Shown here piece after piece: positions 1-10,902 of a DNA stretch of 64,000 bases (positions are counted from its first letter, which is position 1; the number at the start of each line of letters is the position of its first letter). A program made the translations under genes and the position numbers. The notes under the pieces were generated by a model. It was given only the letters and a program-made list of their open reading frames with translations. It was not told the origin of the DNA and did no database searches. Source of the stretch: Ryuthela nishihirai (taxonomy: Eukaryota > Arthropoda > Arachnida > Araneae > Heptathelidae); NCBI GenBank assembly GCA_038380435.1, contig JAWZYU010000007.1, positions 88,612,334 to 88,676,333 on the forward strand, read 5' to 3'.

Positions 1-540
1 CAAAAGATTGTTGTGCTATCTAACAGTTTCTACTGCTTTATTGTGCTATCTAGCTGTTTGCTCTGTTTTATCAGCCAGGCTATCAAGCCTAAGATTCTTA
101 TCAGAATTCAACTGGAACTTTATATTTAAGCTACTTGTAATGCTATTTGTTAGGACTAGTAGGGTGTTGATTCAGTTTATCCTTGCCCATCTTTTTTTTT
201 TTTGCAATAAGCTCTATTGCTTTACTGCTCAAATGTCATTTTCTCCTCTTTTTAATCAGAAAAGGACTGATGGTTTCAAGAATAGCCTGTTTAAAATGGC
301 CATATTCTTCCTCAATTTAAGTAGTAAGCAAACCATGCTTTGCCAAATTCTTAAGCAATACTAGGCACAGTGAGTATTGCCTATCTCCAGAGCATTTCAG
401 AGCGTCAGTGTTAACAGTAATTATTTTAATATTAGCACATTTCTTAAGATTTAGTTAGAAGACACTTTTAGCAAGGTCATTCATTACCTTGTTAAAAGAC
501 CAAATTTTGGCTCCCCTATATGACCTGGTGTTCTTAACAC
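1..540. other. AT-rich DNA without a recognisable gene
   Basis: No coding similarity seen. The first 60 bases contain two imperfect copies of a short phrase beginning ttgtgctatcta. A 118-codon open frame at 8-364 has low-complexity hydrophobic composition and no family signature, so I do not call it a gene. Confidence 0.5.
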
Positions 541-544
541 AGCT

Positions 545-1632
545 AGCATAATTGTTGGAATTCCATGTGAATTCAACCAGGTCAGTTTATCACCAATCAC
601 AGATTTCAATGATCTTTTTGCATAAATGTTAGTACACTTAAGATGTCTAATTGTCCGAAATATTTTGAGTCATTAAAACTTTTGTAAGAAGTTATAATCA
701 TTTAACCTAAGGGGAAAACATACAAACTGCGATTGTGACTAAAGGTTTTTCTTTTTGATCCTATGGTAGATGAGTGAGTACACAATTAAAAGGACCTTCT
801 TGCTCAGAAATAATTAAAAATAACTTAAAATTCAACTTAAAATTCTCTGTCATTGAGCAATAAAATTTTAAACATAGGTGACAATCACAGCATTTCTTTA
901 AAATTTTATTGCTCAATGACAGAGAATTTTAAGTTATTTTTAATATGGTAGATGAGAAGACCAAATTTGGTGTACTGATGTAGATTTGGATTATAAATTT
1001 GTTAAAAAAATCGAATTTAAAACAATGTAATACAGTTTTGAAAAAATAAAAAAAAACTGAAAATTTTAAAATGTGAAAAAAAAGTGATGTAGCCCCACAT
1101 ATAAAAAAATTAAAGCTGACATATGTTGTACATTATACCCCATAGAAATGTTGTACAAAATTTGGAGTATGGTCATTTCCTTGATAAAGAGTAAACAAAT
1201 ATTGAAATTTTATTAATGTTATGGTTAATGATGCACTTTAGAGGACCACATTGATGATGTGCCAGTGCAACTAAATGGAGAGGCTACCAACCGGGTACCG
1301 ATGTTCTTGCACTCAAACACAACTTTGTAACTCCCAGTACCATTTGGCTGCTACTCACAGCTATAATGCTGTGAGTATCCTTTGGTATAGATGAGCAATT
1401 GATAAAGCCAAGTATTTGAGGGAACAAAGTTAGGAATACAAATGTTGAATGATTTGATGATACATAGTGAGGGTAGCCAAATTTCAATTAGTAAAATCCA
1501 CAACAGTTTAGTAAATGTTCCAATTTCAGTTTACTGAAACTGGAAAATTTTTTCTCAAAAGCAAAACCCAGGGAAAATTTAACTAAAGCAGTTGTAGAAT
1601 GGCACAATAGGTATGACAGATAATTCATAGTC
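545..1632 (+). repeat. left arm of a long inverted repeat
   Basis: This stretch is the imperfect reverse complement of 3637-4380. Matching blocks run in mirrored order: 590-672 with 4249-4327, 957-1240 with 3890-4180, and 1440-1632 with 3637-3790. The left arm is longer mainly because it carries the foldback insertion at 775-943. Such long, diverged inverted arms around about 2 kb suggest an old DNA transposon or foldback element, but no transposase is left to classify it. Confidence 0.75.
775..943 (+). mobile_element. palindromic foldback element, copy 1, with 13-bp target duplication
   Basis: The 169-bp insert has a core inverted repeat (ACTTAAAATTCTCTGTCATT and onward) whose arms lie near 832-870 and 898-936. 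It is flanked on both sides by TATGGTAGATGAG (762-774 and 944-956). The matching right arm of the surrounding inverted repeat (near 4165-4180) has the uninterrupted site, so this is a true insertion. A second copy lies at 30962-31144. A 13-bp duplication is unlike a TA or TTAA transposon and more like target-primed insertion. Confidence 0.75.
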
Positions 1633-2063
1633 GGTGGGTGAGTTCACCCACTCTAAGCCAGTTGAGTATAGATTTCAGTTATGCTGCATAGATTGACAAT
1701 AAGCCTGTCTTTCAGAAGTGCATAGCTAAATTTGAAGCATGTGTTTGCCTTCACAGTTTGCACTTTGAAAACAAAAATAACACATGAATTTGAAAAAGGT
1801 GTAAATACATTCTACATGTAACCCCCCCCCCCCCCCCCTCCCAAAAAACTAAAACAAAAAACAGCAATCCAGTGACAGCATTATTCTAAAAATACGCTAA
1901 TTAAATATATGCAACTGGAGTGTGGACTGCATATCATCACAAGAAACCAGGTCATTTAGACATCCCAAAAAATTTGCTTCGGGACACAGGGACAGTTCCC
2001 TAAAAACTGATGATGTCTGATCACCCTAGTGATACCAAATAAAACCAAAATTACAGAATTAAC

Positions 2064-2215
2064 TGGGGTGGGGGTGGCTCAGTCAGTAGCATGCCAGGTT
2101 CATAATCTACAGTTCCCAGGTTCGATTCCCAGCTGGTCCAGTGTGAGATTTATCTCCGTAAAACTCCCTGTTCTGCCCTCGGTCAGTAGAGGAGTTCTAT
2201 TATTCAGGCATTAAT
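2064..2215 (+). mobile_element. SINE family 1, 5' tRNA-like half
   Basis: Begins GGGGTGGGGGTGGCTCAGTC and contains box A-like (TGGCTCAGTCAGTAGCA) and box B-like (GGTTCGATTCC) promoter sequences, followed by the family signature GAGATTTATCTCCG and a piece of the central region. It stops at about 2215, so the 3' half is missing. The complete form is seen in reverse at 7378-7765 and 56513-56898. Confidence 0.85.
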
Positions 2216-2387
2216 CAATATTAATCATATCTACTGAAATGAGATTCTTTTAACCGTAATGGTGACATATCCTCAGACCACTGTTGATATTCTGCAATAG
2301 CTAAACCAATTTTTTAAATGTTTATTTTATAAGTTTTTATTGAAATTATATTACTAGAATTCGTATTAAAAGCACAATGATAAGCTG

Positions 2388-2459
2388 TTACATTTGATTG
2401 TTACACATAATCATTGCAAATACGTATTTACAATGATTATGTGTAACAATCAAATGTAA
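2388..2459. repeat. perfect 29-bp-arm palindrome
   Basis: Arms 2388-2416 and 2431-2459 are exact reverse complements; the 14-base loop is itself nearly palindromic (AAATACGTATTT). A cruciform or a small foldback insertion are both possible. Confidence 0.85.
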
Positions 2460-3636
2460 TTATATTACTATATAAATAATAAAAATAATGGAAAATATGG
2501 TAATAAACACCAATTTTTCTAATGTGCATGATGAAAAGGCTAATTGCAGAATACTCTCTTTACAAAAAAAGTTTTTAAAATATATGCTCCTAGAAGTTCT
2601 TTGTTACTTTTGTTGCATTTTCTAAGATGCATTTTTTTGTGATAATAAAAAACTGTCACTTAAGTCATTGCGTGAATGTTTTTGCATTGGTTTTTGGTTT
2701 CATTTCACGTTGTTACATGCAGTTGACTACAATTACACTAATTTATTGCTTTAGCTCAAGCAGTTGAGAAAAGTTGTTATTTCCTTCAAAGTGTCACCTA
2801 AATTGGCACATAGGGATGGAAATCTTGCTGCACTGGTTGTTGTGGTAATCATTCTGTTTCTGATTCTACTTCATTAGGGAAAAAATCAATAATAAGGAAG
2901 ATTCCTGCAATTCAAAGACAGAGTAATGGAGGAGAGGAGAACTTCAGCTGAAAGCCAACACATATTCCAGAAATACTACATATTCTTGTGGAGAAATGAA
3001 ACCAAATTTCTAGCCATGCTACTGGGCTAGGTGCAGTTGAAATAAAGAAAAAACTAATCATTGCCGTTTCTAGCTCATTTGGCACCCTGGACAAGAACAT
3101 TATTTAATGAATGGAAAAAATTACACATATGCAAGTTTAATTTTATTTCATTTTAACGAAGTCCTATTTATTGCTGATGAAATAAATGTTATCATAAAAT
3201 ACTTTGATAATAAACAATTTAGTCATAAATAATAAGAAGAAATATGTAATCATTTAAACTGAAAAGAACTAAGTTATTGACGTAGCGATCAAGAGAATTA
3301 TGATTTTATAATTTAACATATTTGAGAAGTATCATGTGCACGTACAATTATTTGATTTAAACCTGTTAAGTGACCTGAGCTATCACCATTGCCTTCGCAC
3401 AGCTCTGTTCTTAAGATATCAGTAAAGAAATATTTTTCTTCAAAGATTAAAAAATGAAGGAAATCATGGTTACACCAACAGTTCACTCATTTCAGAATAT
3501 TTTTGGTTATTAATTATTATAGAACAACTCTCAAAAAAGCATAATTTACAGTTTTCAATTATTCAAACTGAAATTGGAATATTAAATAATATGTCCCAGT
3601 TTTTAACCATCAAAACCTGGTTATAACTGTGAATTA

Positions 3637-4380
3637 TTCGTCATACCTATTGTGCCATTCTACAACTGCTTTAGTTAAATTTTCCCTGGGTTTCACTTTT
3701 GAGAAAAAATGTTTTTTAAACTGTTCTGGATTTACTAATTGAAATCTGGTCACCCTCACTACATAGCATCAAATCATTCAACATTTGTGTTCCTAACTTT
3801 GTTCCTTAAGCAGCAAAGCATGTTGGTACCCGGTCGGTAGCCTCTCCATTTAGTGCGCAGGCACAAGAGCGTCAATGCAGTCCCTTGAAGTGCATCATTT
3901 ACCATAACATTAGGAAAATTTCAATATTTTTTTTACTCATTATCAAGGAAATGACCAAACTCCAAATTTTGTACAGCATTTCTATGGGGGCATAATGTGC
4001 AACATATGTCATTTTTAATTTTTTATATATGAGGCCACATCACTTTTTTAAATTTTGAAATTTTCAGTTTTATTCAATTTTTTTCAAAACTGTATTACAT
4101 TTTTTAAATTTGATTTTTTTAATGAATTTATAATTCAAATCTACATCAGTACACCAAGTTTGGTCTTCTCATCTACCATAGAAGCAAAGAAAAAGAAAAA
4201 AGGAAAACGTTTAGTTACAATTGCAATTTGTAAATTTCCCGTTTTTTTGACTCAAAATATTTCGGACAATTAGGCATCTTATATATACTAACGTTTATGC
4301 CAAAGATGATTGAAATCTGTGATGGGCAGTGAACGTTTTCGAAAATTTTGGTTGTTTTGACATGGAATGACCCTGTTGTT
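3637..4380 (-). repeat. right arm of the long inverted repeat
   Basis: Reverse complement counterpart of 545-1632. It lacks the foldback insertion and shows the empty target site (ctcatctaccata) near 4165-4180. Pairing of the outermost bases (545-590 with 4327-4380) is weak, so the true element ends are uncertain. Confidence 0.75.
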
Positions 4381-5014
4381 AATATATAATCAATCATATT
4401 CTTGTGCAACCCATCAGGTGAAACCCATGTGTATTTATAAATATCAAGGTATTTGCAGTTATTCTCAAATAATTATGTTTACTTGCCCATAGAACTTGTC
4501 CCCTATTGTAACTACAACTGTAAATGTCAAAAGGACTTATAACTCTTACCAAAAAGTCAGAGCCAGCACCAGCTTTGGCACTGAACACATTTTTTTTTCT
4601 TAGTCACCCAACATAAGGTTATATCATTTTCTTGACAAAATTCGAAATATCCTAAAGTTGTCCATAAAACTTATCTCAGTCTAATCTTTGTGGGACCTCA
4701 ATGGGCATACAGCAACAGATAGCATTCAGGTCTTTAATCTATGTTATATTTAGCTATAAGAAATATTTCTTTAATGAATCACAACCTAGAAAATTATCAC
4801 TGCTGGTATTTTTGCTGAGAAACAAAGCCACATGCCACAAATGTTGTCTGTTTTGTCATCCTGAAAAGAGCAATTTATGATTATTTTGAAGTATCTAACC
4901 TTTATCTGTCAATCTGTTCTCTTATAAGCCCAGAAAGTCATGATTATAACACTGAAATTCTTGTATGAGGACTTTTAAGAATTTGTGGTGATTTTGAAAC
5001 AAGACATATAACCC
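4381..5014. other. no gene seen
   Basis: AT-rich DNA. Two open frames on the minus strand (around 4215-4590) match no family and overlap the inverted-repeat edge. Confidence 0.5.
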
Positions 5015-5345
5015 TAAAGACTACAGTAAGTCTAAATAAGAGTTGGGTCCTTCCTAAAGTTTGTTCTTGAAATGAAATTTGGATTACCTGCAAACAAGAT
5101 AACAGGAAACACAATGCCTTTGATTTCATATGATTACACTGTATTACTTTAGGTGTTTTGACTCTGAGTAATGACAAAGTTAGATGAAGGAATCAGCAAC
5201 CACCATTGAGCAGCTTCTTGTGCAGAAACAAGCTGATTTGGCCATGTTGTCCACATGCAAGTACTACAAATTAGTGAGACAAGTTATGAACAGTGTGTTT
5301 AAAAGCCTCAGAAAAAAAGGGCAGAACCAGGTTATCTGTGATTTA
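5015..5345 (+). mobile_element. RTE-like LINE, 3' fragment
   Basis: Aligns by eye with the 3' part of the LINE copy at 45720-46030. Shared blocks include the segment ending in the conserved ATGCCTTTGATT region, the CAACCACC(A/T)TTGAGCAGC block and the TTATGAACAGTGT block. It encodes the region downstream of the reverse transcriptase (a CLR-type C-terminal stretch in the better copies) but is riddled with stops. Confidence 0.7.
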
Positions 5346-5589
5346 TATTGAATGGTTAAAAATAATGTTTACCCCCTCTCCCCCCCCCCCAAAAGCATTC
5401 ATTTTTCATGATCATGATGAAGCCACTATGATATTGAAATATTTCAGCTTTATATACCTAACTTGCAAGCACATAGCTAAGAAATTCCCCAAAGAAAATT
5501 TATGGTGTGCATTGAAAAAAAAAAAAACAGAGAAAACTAAGAAGCATTTGTGAACAGTGCAGTTATCTTGTGCAATGCTGGTGCTTATT

Positions 5590-6215
5590 CAAAGACATAC
5601 AATATAGGAAAAAAATGCAAAAGACACTGATCATTCTTTCAGGTTTATTTTTATATATTACATTATTCAAAAGAAATTTTATTTTGATTGATATCGTATG
5701 TAATACAATCATTTTTGTTCATTAGGTTTTCCTAATAAGGCCTTAACTGCCCTGCCAGATAAAATTTCACTGTATCACTAAAAAGGTCTTATTTAACATG
5801 TTTCCAATTTGGTTAGAAATTTCATTTTCATGAAATTCATAATATAACACTGCTTAATTTTTTATATAACAGGACCTATCCAGTGGCCGAGTGGTTAGCA
5901 CACTTGGATACTGATCTAAGGGACCTGGGTTCAAACCCCTGGTAAGACATGGACGTTTGTGTTGTTTTTCTGCTGAGGACCCGCCATCCTCTCAGACATT
6001 CTACTGTGTCATATAAACTGACAGGTTCTTGTCAAACATCTTTGGCAAGCAGCTGCTTGAGGGGTATTTATTTATTTTTTTTTATATTTATTTATTTCTA
6101 TTCGTTAGTTACTTGGCAAAAAGTTTTAAAGTTAGCTTTTTTTTTGGCTTAGCACAGTGGGAAAATACTTAAGTCACTAAATTCATTCCAGTTTTTTCAG
6201 GCTGGACCTTGAAAG
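5590..6215 (+). mobile_element. piggyBac-like family, internal and 3' fragment
   Basis: Matches the 3' half of the TTAA-flanked elements at 46376-48704 and 58328-60132: the block ending in CCTTAA(C/T)TGC, the ACTGTATCAC-AAAAAGG block, and the terminal TTTTTCAGGCTGGACCTTG. The final AAGGGTTAA has decayed to aaagtgtcaa. A family 2 SINE (5868-6075) is inserted inside it. Confidence 0.65.
5868..6075 (+). mobile_element. SINE family 2 nested in piggyBac-like DNA
   Basis: The 5' part resembles a Leu/Ser-type tRNA (GTGGCCGAGTGGTTAGCACA and box B GGTTCAAACCC). The body carries the family phrase on cessation of the tRNA part and the 3' end reads GGCAAGCAGCTGCTTGAGGG followed by a T-rich stretch. Other copies are at 25612-26010, 31155-31203, 49800-50060 and 60990-61175. 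The CAGCTG-centred 3' tail is probably the recognition tail of a partner LINE (inference). Confidence 0.8.
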
Positions 6216-7377
6216 TGTCAATTGTGTTTGTTGAAAAACATTTTGAGTTATGTACACTTTAGTCCATTCTCCCTTAATTTTAACCACCAGTGTATTTGGG
6301 AAATTAAAGAGTATCCAAACATATTAAAAAAACTAACTTTCAAAAAAAAAAGGAAGTGGCACTTACTTCCATTTGGAATGCCTTTTGGAAACATGCTAAA
6401 CACAATGTCAATATGCATCAATGGTATTGTATGGAAGAAACAATGTTGTAGGCTCAACTTTCCATACAAAAAACCGTTCCAAGACTTGAAATTGTGCGAA
6501 ATTTTTTGAAACCTGAAAACAATGATCCAATCTATAGAAAACTGAGAAATGACTGGCACGAATCATCTTCCTATCACCAATAGTTTCTGAGATCTCATGC
6601 TACAACCAATTAGCATGCATGTAGACATACACTCAGTGGTCATTGAATTATGACTCCACTCCATGTTTTGTCAATGGGAAGTTAATTTCAAAGATCTATA
6701 ACATCAAAAATGAGTATTTTGAGAAATTATGGTTAAGGATAATTTAAAGCTCTCAATCAAATCTATCTAAATTTTGTTTTTCAACAATACTTTTCAATAT
6801 TTAAAAAGGCATGGATATTTAAATACATTAATTAATGAAGAGCAGAAATGTGTTCTAAGAAAAAAATTAAGCAATATTGAAGGAATTATTTACACACTCT
6901 CAAAATATGTAGTTATTTATAAAATGGTTTGAAATAATACTTCTTATTTCAGTTTCAATTAATTTTAAAGGTAAATTCTTTTCTTCTTCTTCTTCTAGTA
7001 TTGCTCTAGTTGAAAGTTCCACAACTCTTTAAATACTGAAGAAGTAATTGTTGAAATCAATACGTAGATAGAATTGAGATCTTTAATTTACATTTAGTTG
7101 CATTTTCTCATAAAATGCTTATTTTAAAAGTTACAGGGTTTCTAAGCTAGTGTCCTATTCACATAACATGGGGCAGAGTGGTCTAATTAAATGATCCTTC
7201 AGTGCATATAATACATATGTTCATATGAAGTTCAGAATTTTTATAATTAATGGTTCCCAATGAGGCATTTTAAAAATTTATGGGGATGTTTGATATGCCA
7301 AAGCTGATAATGGGGGACTACTGCAGTATAGTTTTCAATTATTTTTATACCAGAAAAACTAGTTTTATTTTCATGAT
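6216..7377. other. gene-free stretch with decayed Tc1-like DNA
   Basis: From about 6627 it begins ATACACTCAGTGGTCATTGA, like a Tc1-type terminal repeat (compare 50929 onward). The following 6700-7190 is similar, at low identity, to 24640-25130, so both are relics of one repeat family. The overlapping open frames on both strands at 6222-6559 match nothing. Confidence 0.45.
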
Positions 7378-7765
7378 TGGGTTGGGTTGTTTTACCTCTG
7401 AGCGGCACTTTTTTGCACACCATGGGCTAAATGGCCAGGTCACATGGACTCCAAAGGCTCAGAGAAGGTTGGGGGAGGGGACCCACTGGAACAGCTGTTG
7501 GGAGACAAATGATAGCCTCCCGTCAAGGCCATCCAGCGTGTTCTTTAACGTGCACAGGGTATGGCTCTCCCACACACGGGGCCACGGCTTAACGTCCCAT
7601 CTGATGGACGGTGGCTTTTCCAAGCCCATTGGTGTCCCCTACTGACCGTGGGCAGGGCGGGGAATTTTGCGGAGATAAATCTCAACGCTGACCCAGCTGG
7701 GACTCGAACCTGGGAACTACAGATTACGAGCCTGGTGCGCTACCGACTGAGCCACCCCCGCCCCT
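7378..7765 (-). mobile_element. SINE family 1, nearly full length
   Basis: Reverse-strand copy of about 390 bp. The tRNA-like head, with boxes A and B, is at the high-coordinate end (GGGGCGGGGGTGGCTCAGTC); then the GAGATTTATCTCCGC phrase, a GC-richer central block (ACGTTAAAGAACACGCTGGA), and the tail GAGGTAAAACAACCC. The open frames here (7280-7800) are SINE sequence and not genes. Confidence 0.9.
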
Positions 7766-7969
7766 TATTTTCACGAAGCAATCTTATTGTGTATTTCTAA
7801 TTTTAAAGGTTAGAAAACAATTCTTAATAAAATGGGGCATTAAAAATAATGCTTTATAAAAAGGGACATTGGGCTCAAAAAGGTAGAAATTGCTGATATA
7901 GATGAATGTTCGAACAGTGATTCTAGGCATTTTAATTAATTTTTGAAAATAATGGGTTTCACTTGGACA

Positions 7970-8230
7970 TTAGTGATTAAACTTTCTAGTTTCCCACCTG
8001 AAAAACTGGTTTGCATCCAGAGGTTCAGCTATTTTTTCACTATGATCAGCAAAAAAAAAAAAAAATTTAACTTTAGATCTTTTTTTGCCAAATAATTAAT
8101 GAAAGAAATTATGGCATGTTACATATCAAATTAATCAGCATTTAATTATTGATTTTCCAAAAAAAAATTAAATGAAAAAATTATTACTTTCTTTTTCATT
8201 TGATGCATATTTATTGAATTCAGATATAAA
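7970..8230 (-). mobile_element. piggyBac-like family, 3' end fragment
   Basis: Reverse complement of the 3' terminal 260 bp of the family (compare 59880-60130): the CCTGAAAAACTGG and CATCCAGAGGTTCAGCTATT blocks are recognisable. The terminal TTAACCC has decayed. Confidence 0.6.
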
Positions 8231-8284
8231 TAATTTGTTATACCTGTTCAGCATACTGAAGGTAAGGTGCTTAATAAATATAGC

Positions 8285-9165
8285 TCTCTGTCTCTACTTT
8301 GGATGAGTTATGTTGATGACATACTTGTCATAATGAAACAAACAGAAGAACATATAAAGGGTCTGTAAAATGAACTCAACTGCATCCTCCTCACTCTTCA
8401 ATTCATAATTGAAACAGGATCAAATGCCAGCTACCATTCTTGGATTTATTAATCACTAGAACAGATAAAAAGTTCATATTTTCAGTAATTGAGCTGTTGA
8501 GAAGAGGTTCAAAGTCCAACAAGGCACCCAAAAATATCTCCAGCACAGAATCATCATCATCCTCAACCAGCCATGGGCTACGGTGGTCCAACGGCACAGA
8601 ATAGGGCATGTAAATATACATCCCCTATATCAAATAATATTCCATTGATATCTGAAGCACTGAATAATGCAGTATGCTCATATAACATTAAAATATCATC
8701 CACTACTAAATGCTCAATCCTAACGAATATAAAAAATTATCATGACTATATACCCCCTCACAGGTGGCATATACAAAATACCTGTCAAAGACACCACCAA
8801 CCAACATGCTAACGTACTATATTATTATGGGAAGAAGGCTGAAACAAGGCTGAAGGAACATCAAAATGTTCATCAAAATTAATACTGCTTTGGTAAAAAA
8901 ATAAAGATCCCCATAAAATATCAGACTTTGCTGGGGCAAAAATTTTATGTCTCCCTCTCCCCCTCAACACAATTGGAACTAGACATCCTTGAGCAAATTG
9001 TTATATACCACAACAGAGAGATATGTATCAATGAATTTACCATCCACTGCTACAAGGCGCTTACTGTTGGATGAAAACATAACACGGCATGAAAAGGATG
9101 ATAGTCAAACAGCTAACAGAGCGAACCCCTCCTCCTCATAATGAATGATACCATGGTGCATGTGG
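8285..9165 (+). pseudogene. Penelope-like element relic (RT and GIY region)
   Basis: Near 8300 the forward frame reads WMSYVDDILVIMKQTEEH, matching the catalytic (R/S)YVDD block and following region typical of Penelope-like reverse transcriptases. Near 8765 the frame reads GGIYKIPVKDTT and, 20 residues later, ETRLKEHQN, which resembles the GIY and R-EH parts of the GIY-YIG endonuclease at the Penelope C-terminus; the YIG motif itself is degraded. Stops interrupt all frames. An RTE-like LINE tail (8530-8592, minus) sits between the two parts. The relic ends at the gypsy-type LTR region. Confidence 0.65.
8530..8592 (-). mobile_element. RTE-like LINE, 3' tail only
   Basis: Reading the minus strand: GTTGGACCACCGTAGCCCAT, then TGAGGATGATGATGAT. 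This equals the last bases of the LINE at 39895 with its GAT/GATGAT simple repeat tail. Extreme 5' truncation, inserted in the Penelope relic. Confidence 0.75.
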
Positions 9166-9179
9166 GATGCAATAAACTC

Positions 9180-9877
9180 TGCCACATATGACATGCCCTT
9201 GAAAGTAACGAATGTGGTCGTGAAACTCAAGTCGGGCAATCAAAAGTTTTTAACTTTTGGTAGCTCTAAGAATTTTTTTTGACTTTTTATCATGTCAATT
9301 ATTTTGTTTATAAAATAGAACTTCTATGTGTGTTCCTGTTATGGCAAAAGTCAACACATCCAATGGACTTTCCCTGATCATAACACCAGGATGCACATTG
9401 ACCCATGTGGAGCAAACAAGAATTGTTGAGCTGCTAATGAATATAGTAAGTTTGTTCCATTGACTCCAAATGCTACTGTACAACTCTATTCCATTAAGGC
9501 ACATCAAGTTCTAATGTCACAAGACACAATAACAAAGGGATAAAAAAAAATTCTTATTCTTTTATGCTAAACAGCCATATAGTGTATTTAATACCAATAC
9601 TGATATATGATATTGCCCATTTTTTTGTTAGCTTTACTCTATGCTGAAACAACCCTTATATTTAAACTCGCAAGTTTATTTTGAACTATTACCAACAAAG
9701 TTTTCCTTAAAGTTTTGAAACTCTTGAAAATTATAAAAAGTTGCTATTTTTAAAAACTGAAGATTTTAGAAGTAATTACAAAGAATGTAACTCCATGTTT
9801 TTTTTCCCCATTTTACACTCTTTTCTGCCTTAAACTTAATTCAATATTCCTAGAAGTATTTTTATGATTTATATCGC
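9180..9877 (+). repeat. 700-bp block preceding the 5' LTR, copied at the 3' end
   Basis: Nearly identical to 16595-17297, where it lies inside the 3' LTR region. The first 420 bp are unclassified (they hold the minus 70-codon frame seen at both ends), while about 9600-9875 resembles the internal part of the piggyBac-like family (compare 46670-46910 and 58560-58740). It starts abruptly at ACTCTGCC, shared with the 3' copy. Confidence 0.75.
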
Positions 9878-10585
9878 ATGATGGTCCACTCATTCACTTT
9901 TACTTTTCCTTAACCAGTTTTGTTTTATTTACATTATATTTATCTTTTTGGAGATTATTTCATTTTTTGGACATCACAATCCTCGTTCCGAGCTGTAGGA
10001 ATTGATTATGCGCAACTCCGACATTTTGATTTTCAACCGCTAAAGTGCGTGTAGGTCACGACCCCTCTTGCGTCACAGCTAGCGCGATCTTCATATTATA
10101 CAAATGTCTTTCCCGGCTTGCAATAGACACGTGTTATAACTAAGTGACATTACGTCACAGAGTTAGTTAGAATGATAGAGAAGTGTGGAGTGAGTTGTGA
10201 GAATAGTAGAGATGTAGGAATCAGAAGTATGTGTTGTGTAGATAGGAGTTGTTAGTCTACAATTTTTGTATTCTACCATTGAGTTTGGTGAGTTGAATAT
10301 TTTGGAAATAAACTTTGTTTTAGAAACTTCTGAATTTTTGCTATTTTTTTCTTGAGCAACATTGATTGATTTTTGATTATATTTAAACTTTAATTAAACT
10401 TGACAATTCTTTTTGAATTCTTACTTGGTAAGTAACACCTCATATTATACATTAACAAACCCTATTTCAACTTTATTTGGCAAGTTATTATTGCCTAGGG
10501 CCCGATACAGTTATCCAGAATTTGAATAAATTGGATGAGACAAAAGAACGAACATTAAAAAGTTAATAATCTTTGGAGCATTACA
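9878..10585 (+). repeat. 5' LTR of the gypsy-type element
   Basis: About 708 bp, starting near TGATGGTCCACTC and ending GGAGCATTACA; the second copy occupies 17299-18376 and a related solo LTR, reversed, is at 32376-33042. The solo copy shows the intact ends TGTGATGCCCC and GCGTTACA. Block order and ends agree in all three. The LTR includes a GC-richer part near 9985-10160, likely the promoter region (inference). Confidence 0.85.
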
Positions 10586-10601
10586 GAGTATTGAAAGAAA
10601 G

Positions 10602-10620
10602 TGGCACCTGAACAGGGACT
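10602..10620 (+). promoter_or_regulatory. primer binding site, tRNA-Lys type
   Basis: TGGCACCTGAACAGGGACT begins 17 bases after the LTR end. It is nearly the complement of the 3' end of a lysine tRNA, the primer of several gypsy-type elements and retroviruses. The gap between LTR and site is longer than usual. Confidence 0.8.
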
Positions 10621-10902
10621 GTATATATATATATGTATAAATAGTATATTATTTAATGTGATTGTCAGAGATAACAAAATTTTCAGCTCATTAGTTATAT
10701 GTACTATTCATAGATTTAAATGGCAGCTTAAGCCAAAATTTTTGTTGAGCAAGAAGCTTAACTTTTGTGTATTAGTCAAAGGTACTGAAGTTTCAGCACA
10801 GTTGTTGCTGATAGTTCAGATCTTTATTGTATGTAAGTAAAGATTAGAAGTGTCCGGACACACACAACAGATAAACTTTTTGATAAGCAAGTTTATTTTT
10901 GC

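Larger units (their letters stand above)
1633..3636. other. spacer of the long inverted repeat
   Basis: About 2 kb between the two arms. It contains a C homopolymer tract at about 1820-1838, a 5' SINE fragment and a perfect palindrome. I see no transposase motif and no convincing coding frame, so if this was a DNA transposon its core has been lost or replaced. Confidence 0.5.

Noticed and set aside
8..364. 118-codon frame at the left edge
   Set aside because: Low-complexity hydrophobic peptide with no recognisable domain; chance frame is likely.
4944..5177. Minus-strand 77-codon frame
   Set aside because: It is antisense to the RTE-like LINE 3' fragment at 5015-5345.
5880..5945. Possible Leu or Ser tRNA gene
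   Set aside because: The tRNA-like sequence runs into a SINE body and tail shared with four other loci.
7280..7800. Two long overlapping open frames with Cys/Trp-rich peptides
   Set aside because: They coincide with the SINE family 1 copy; the same peptide appears at 13867-14157 on the other strand and at 31205-31642 because the SINE is repeated.
9295..9507. Minus-strand 70-codon frame repeated at 16716-16928
   Set aside because: The two frames are conserved only because the 700-bp block is duplicated at both ends of the LTR element. No homology, no codon-type substitution pattern visible.
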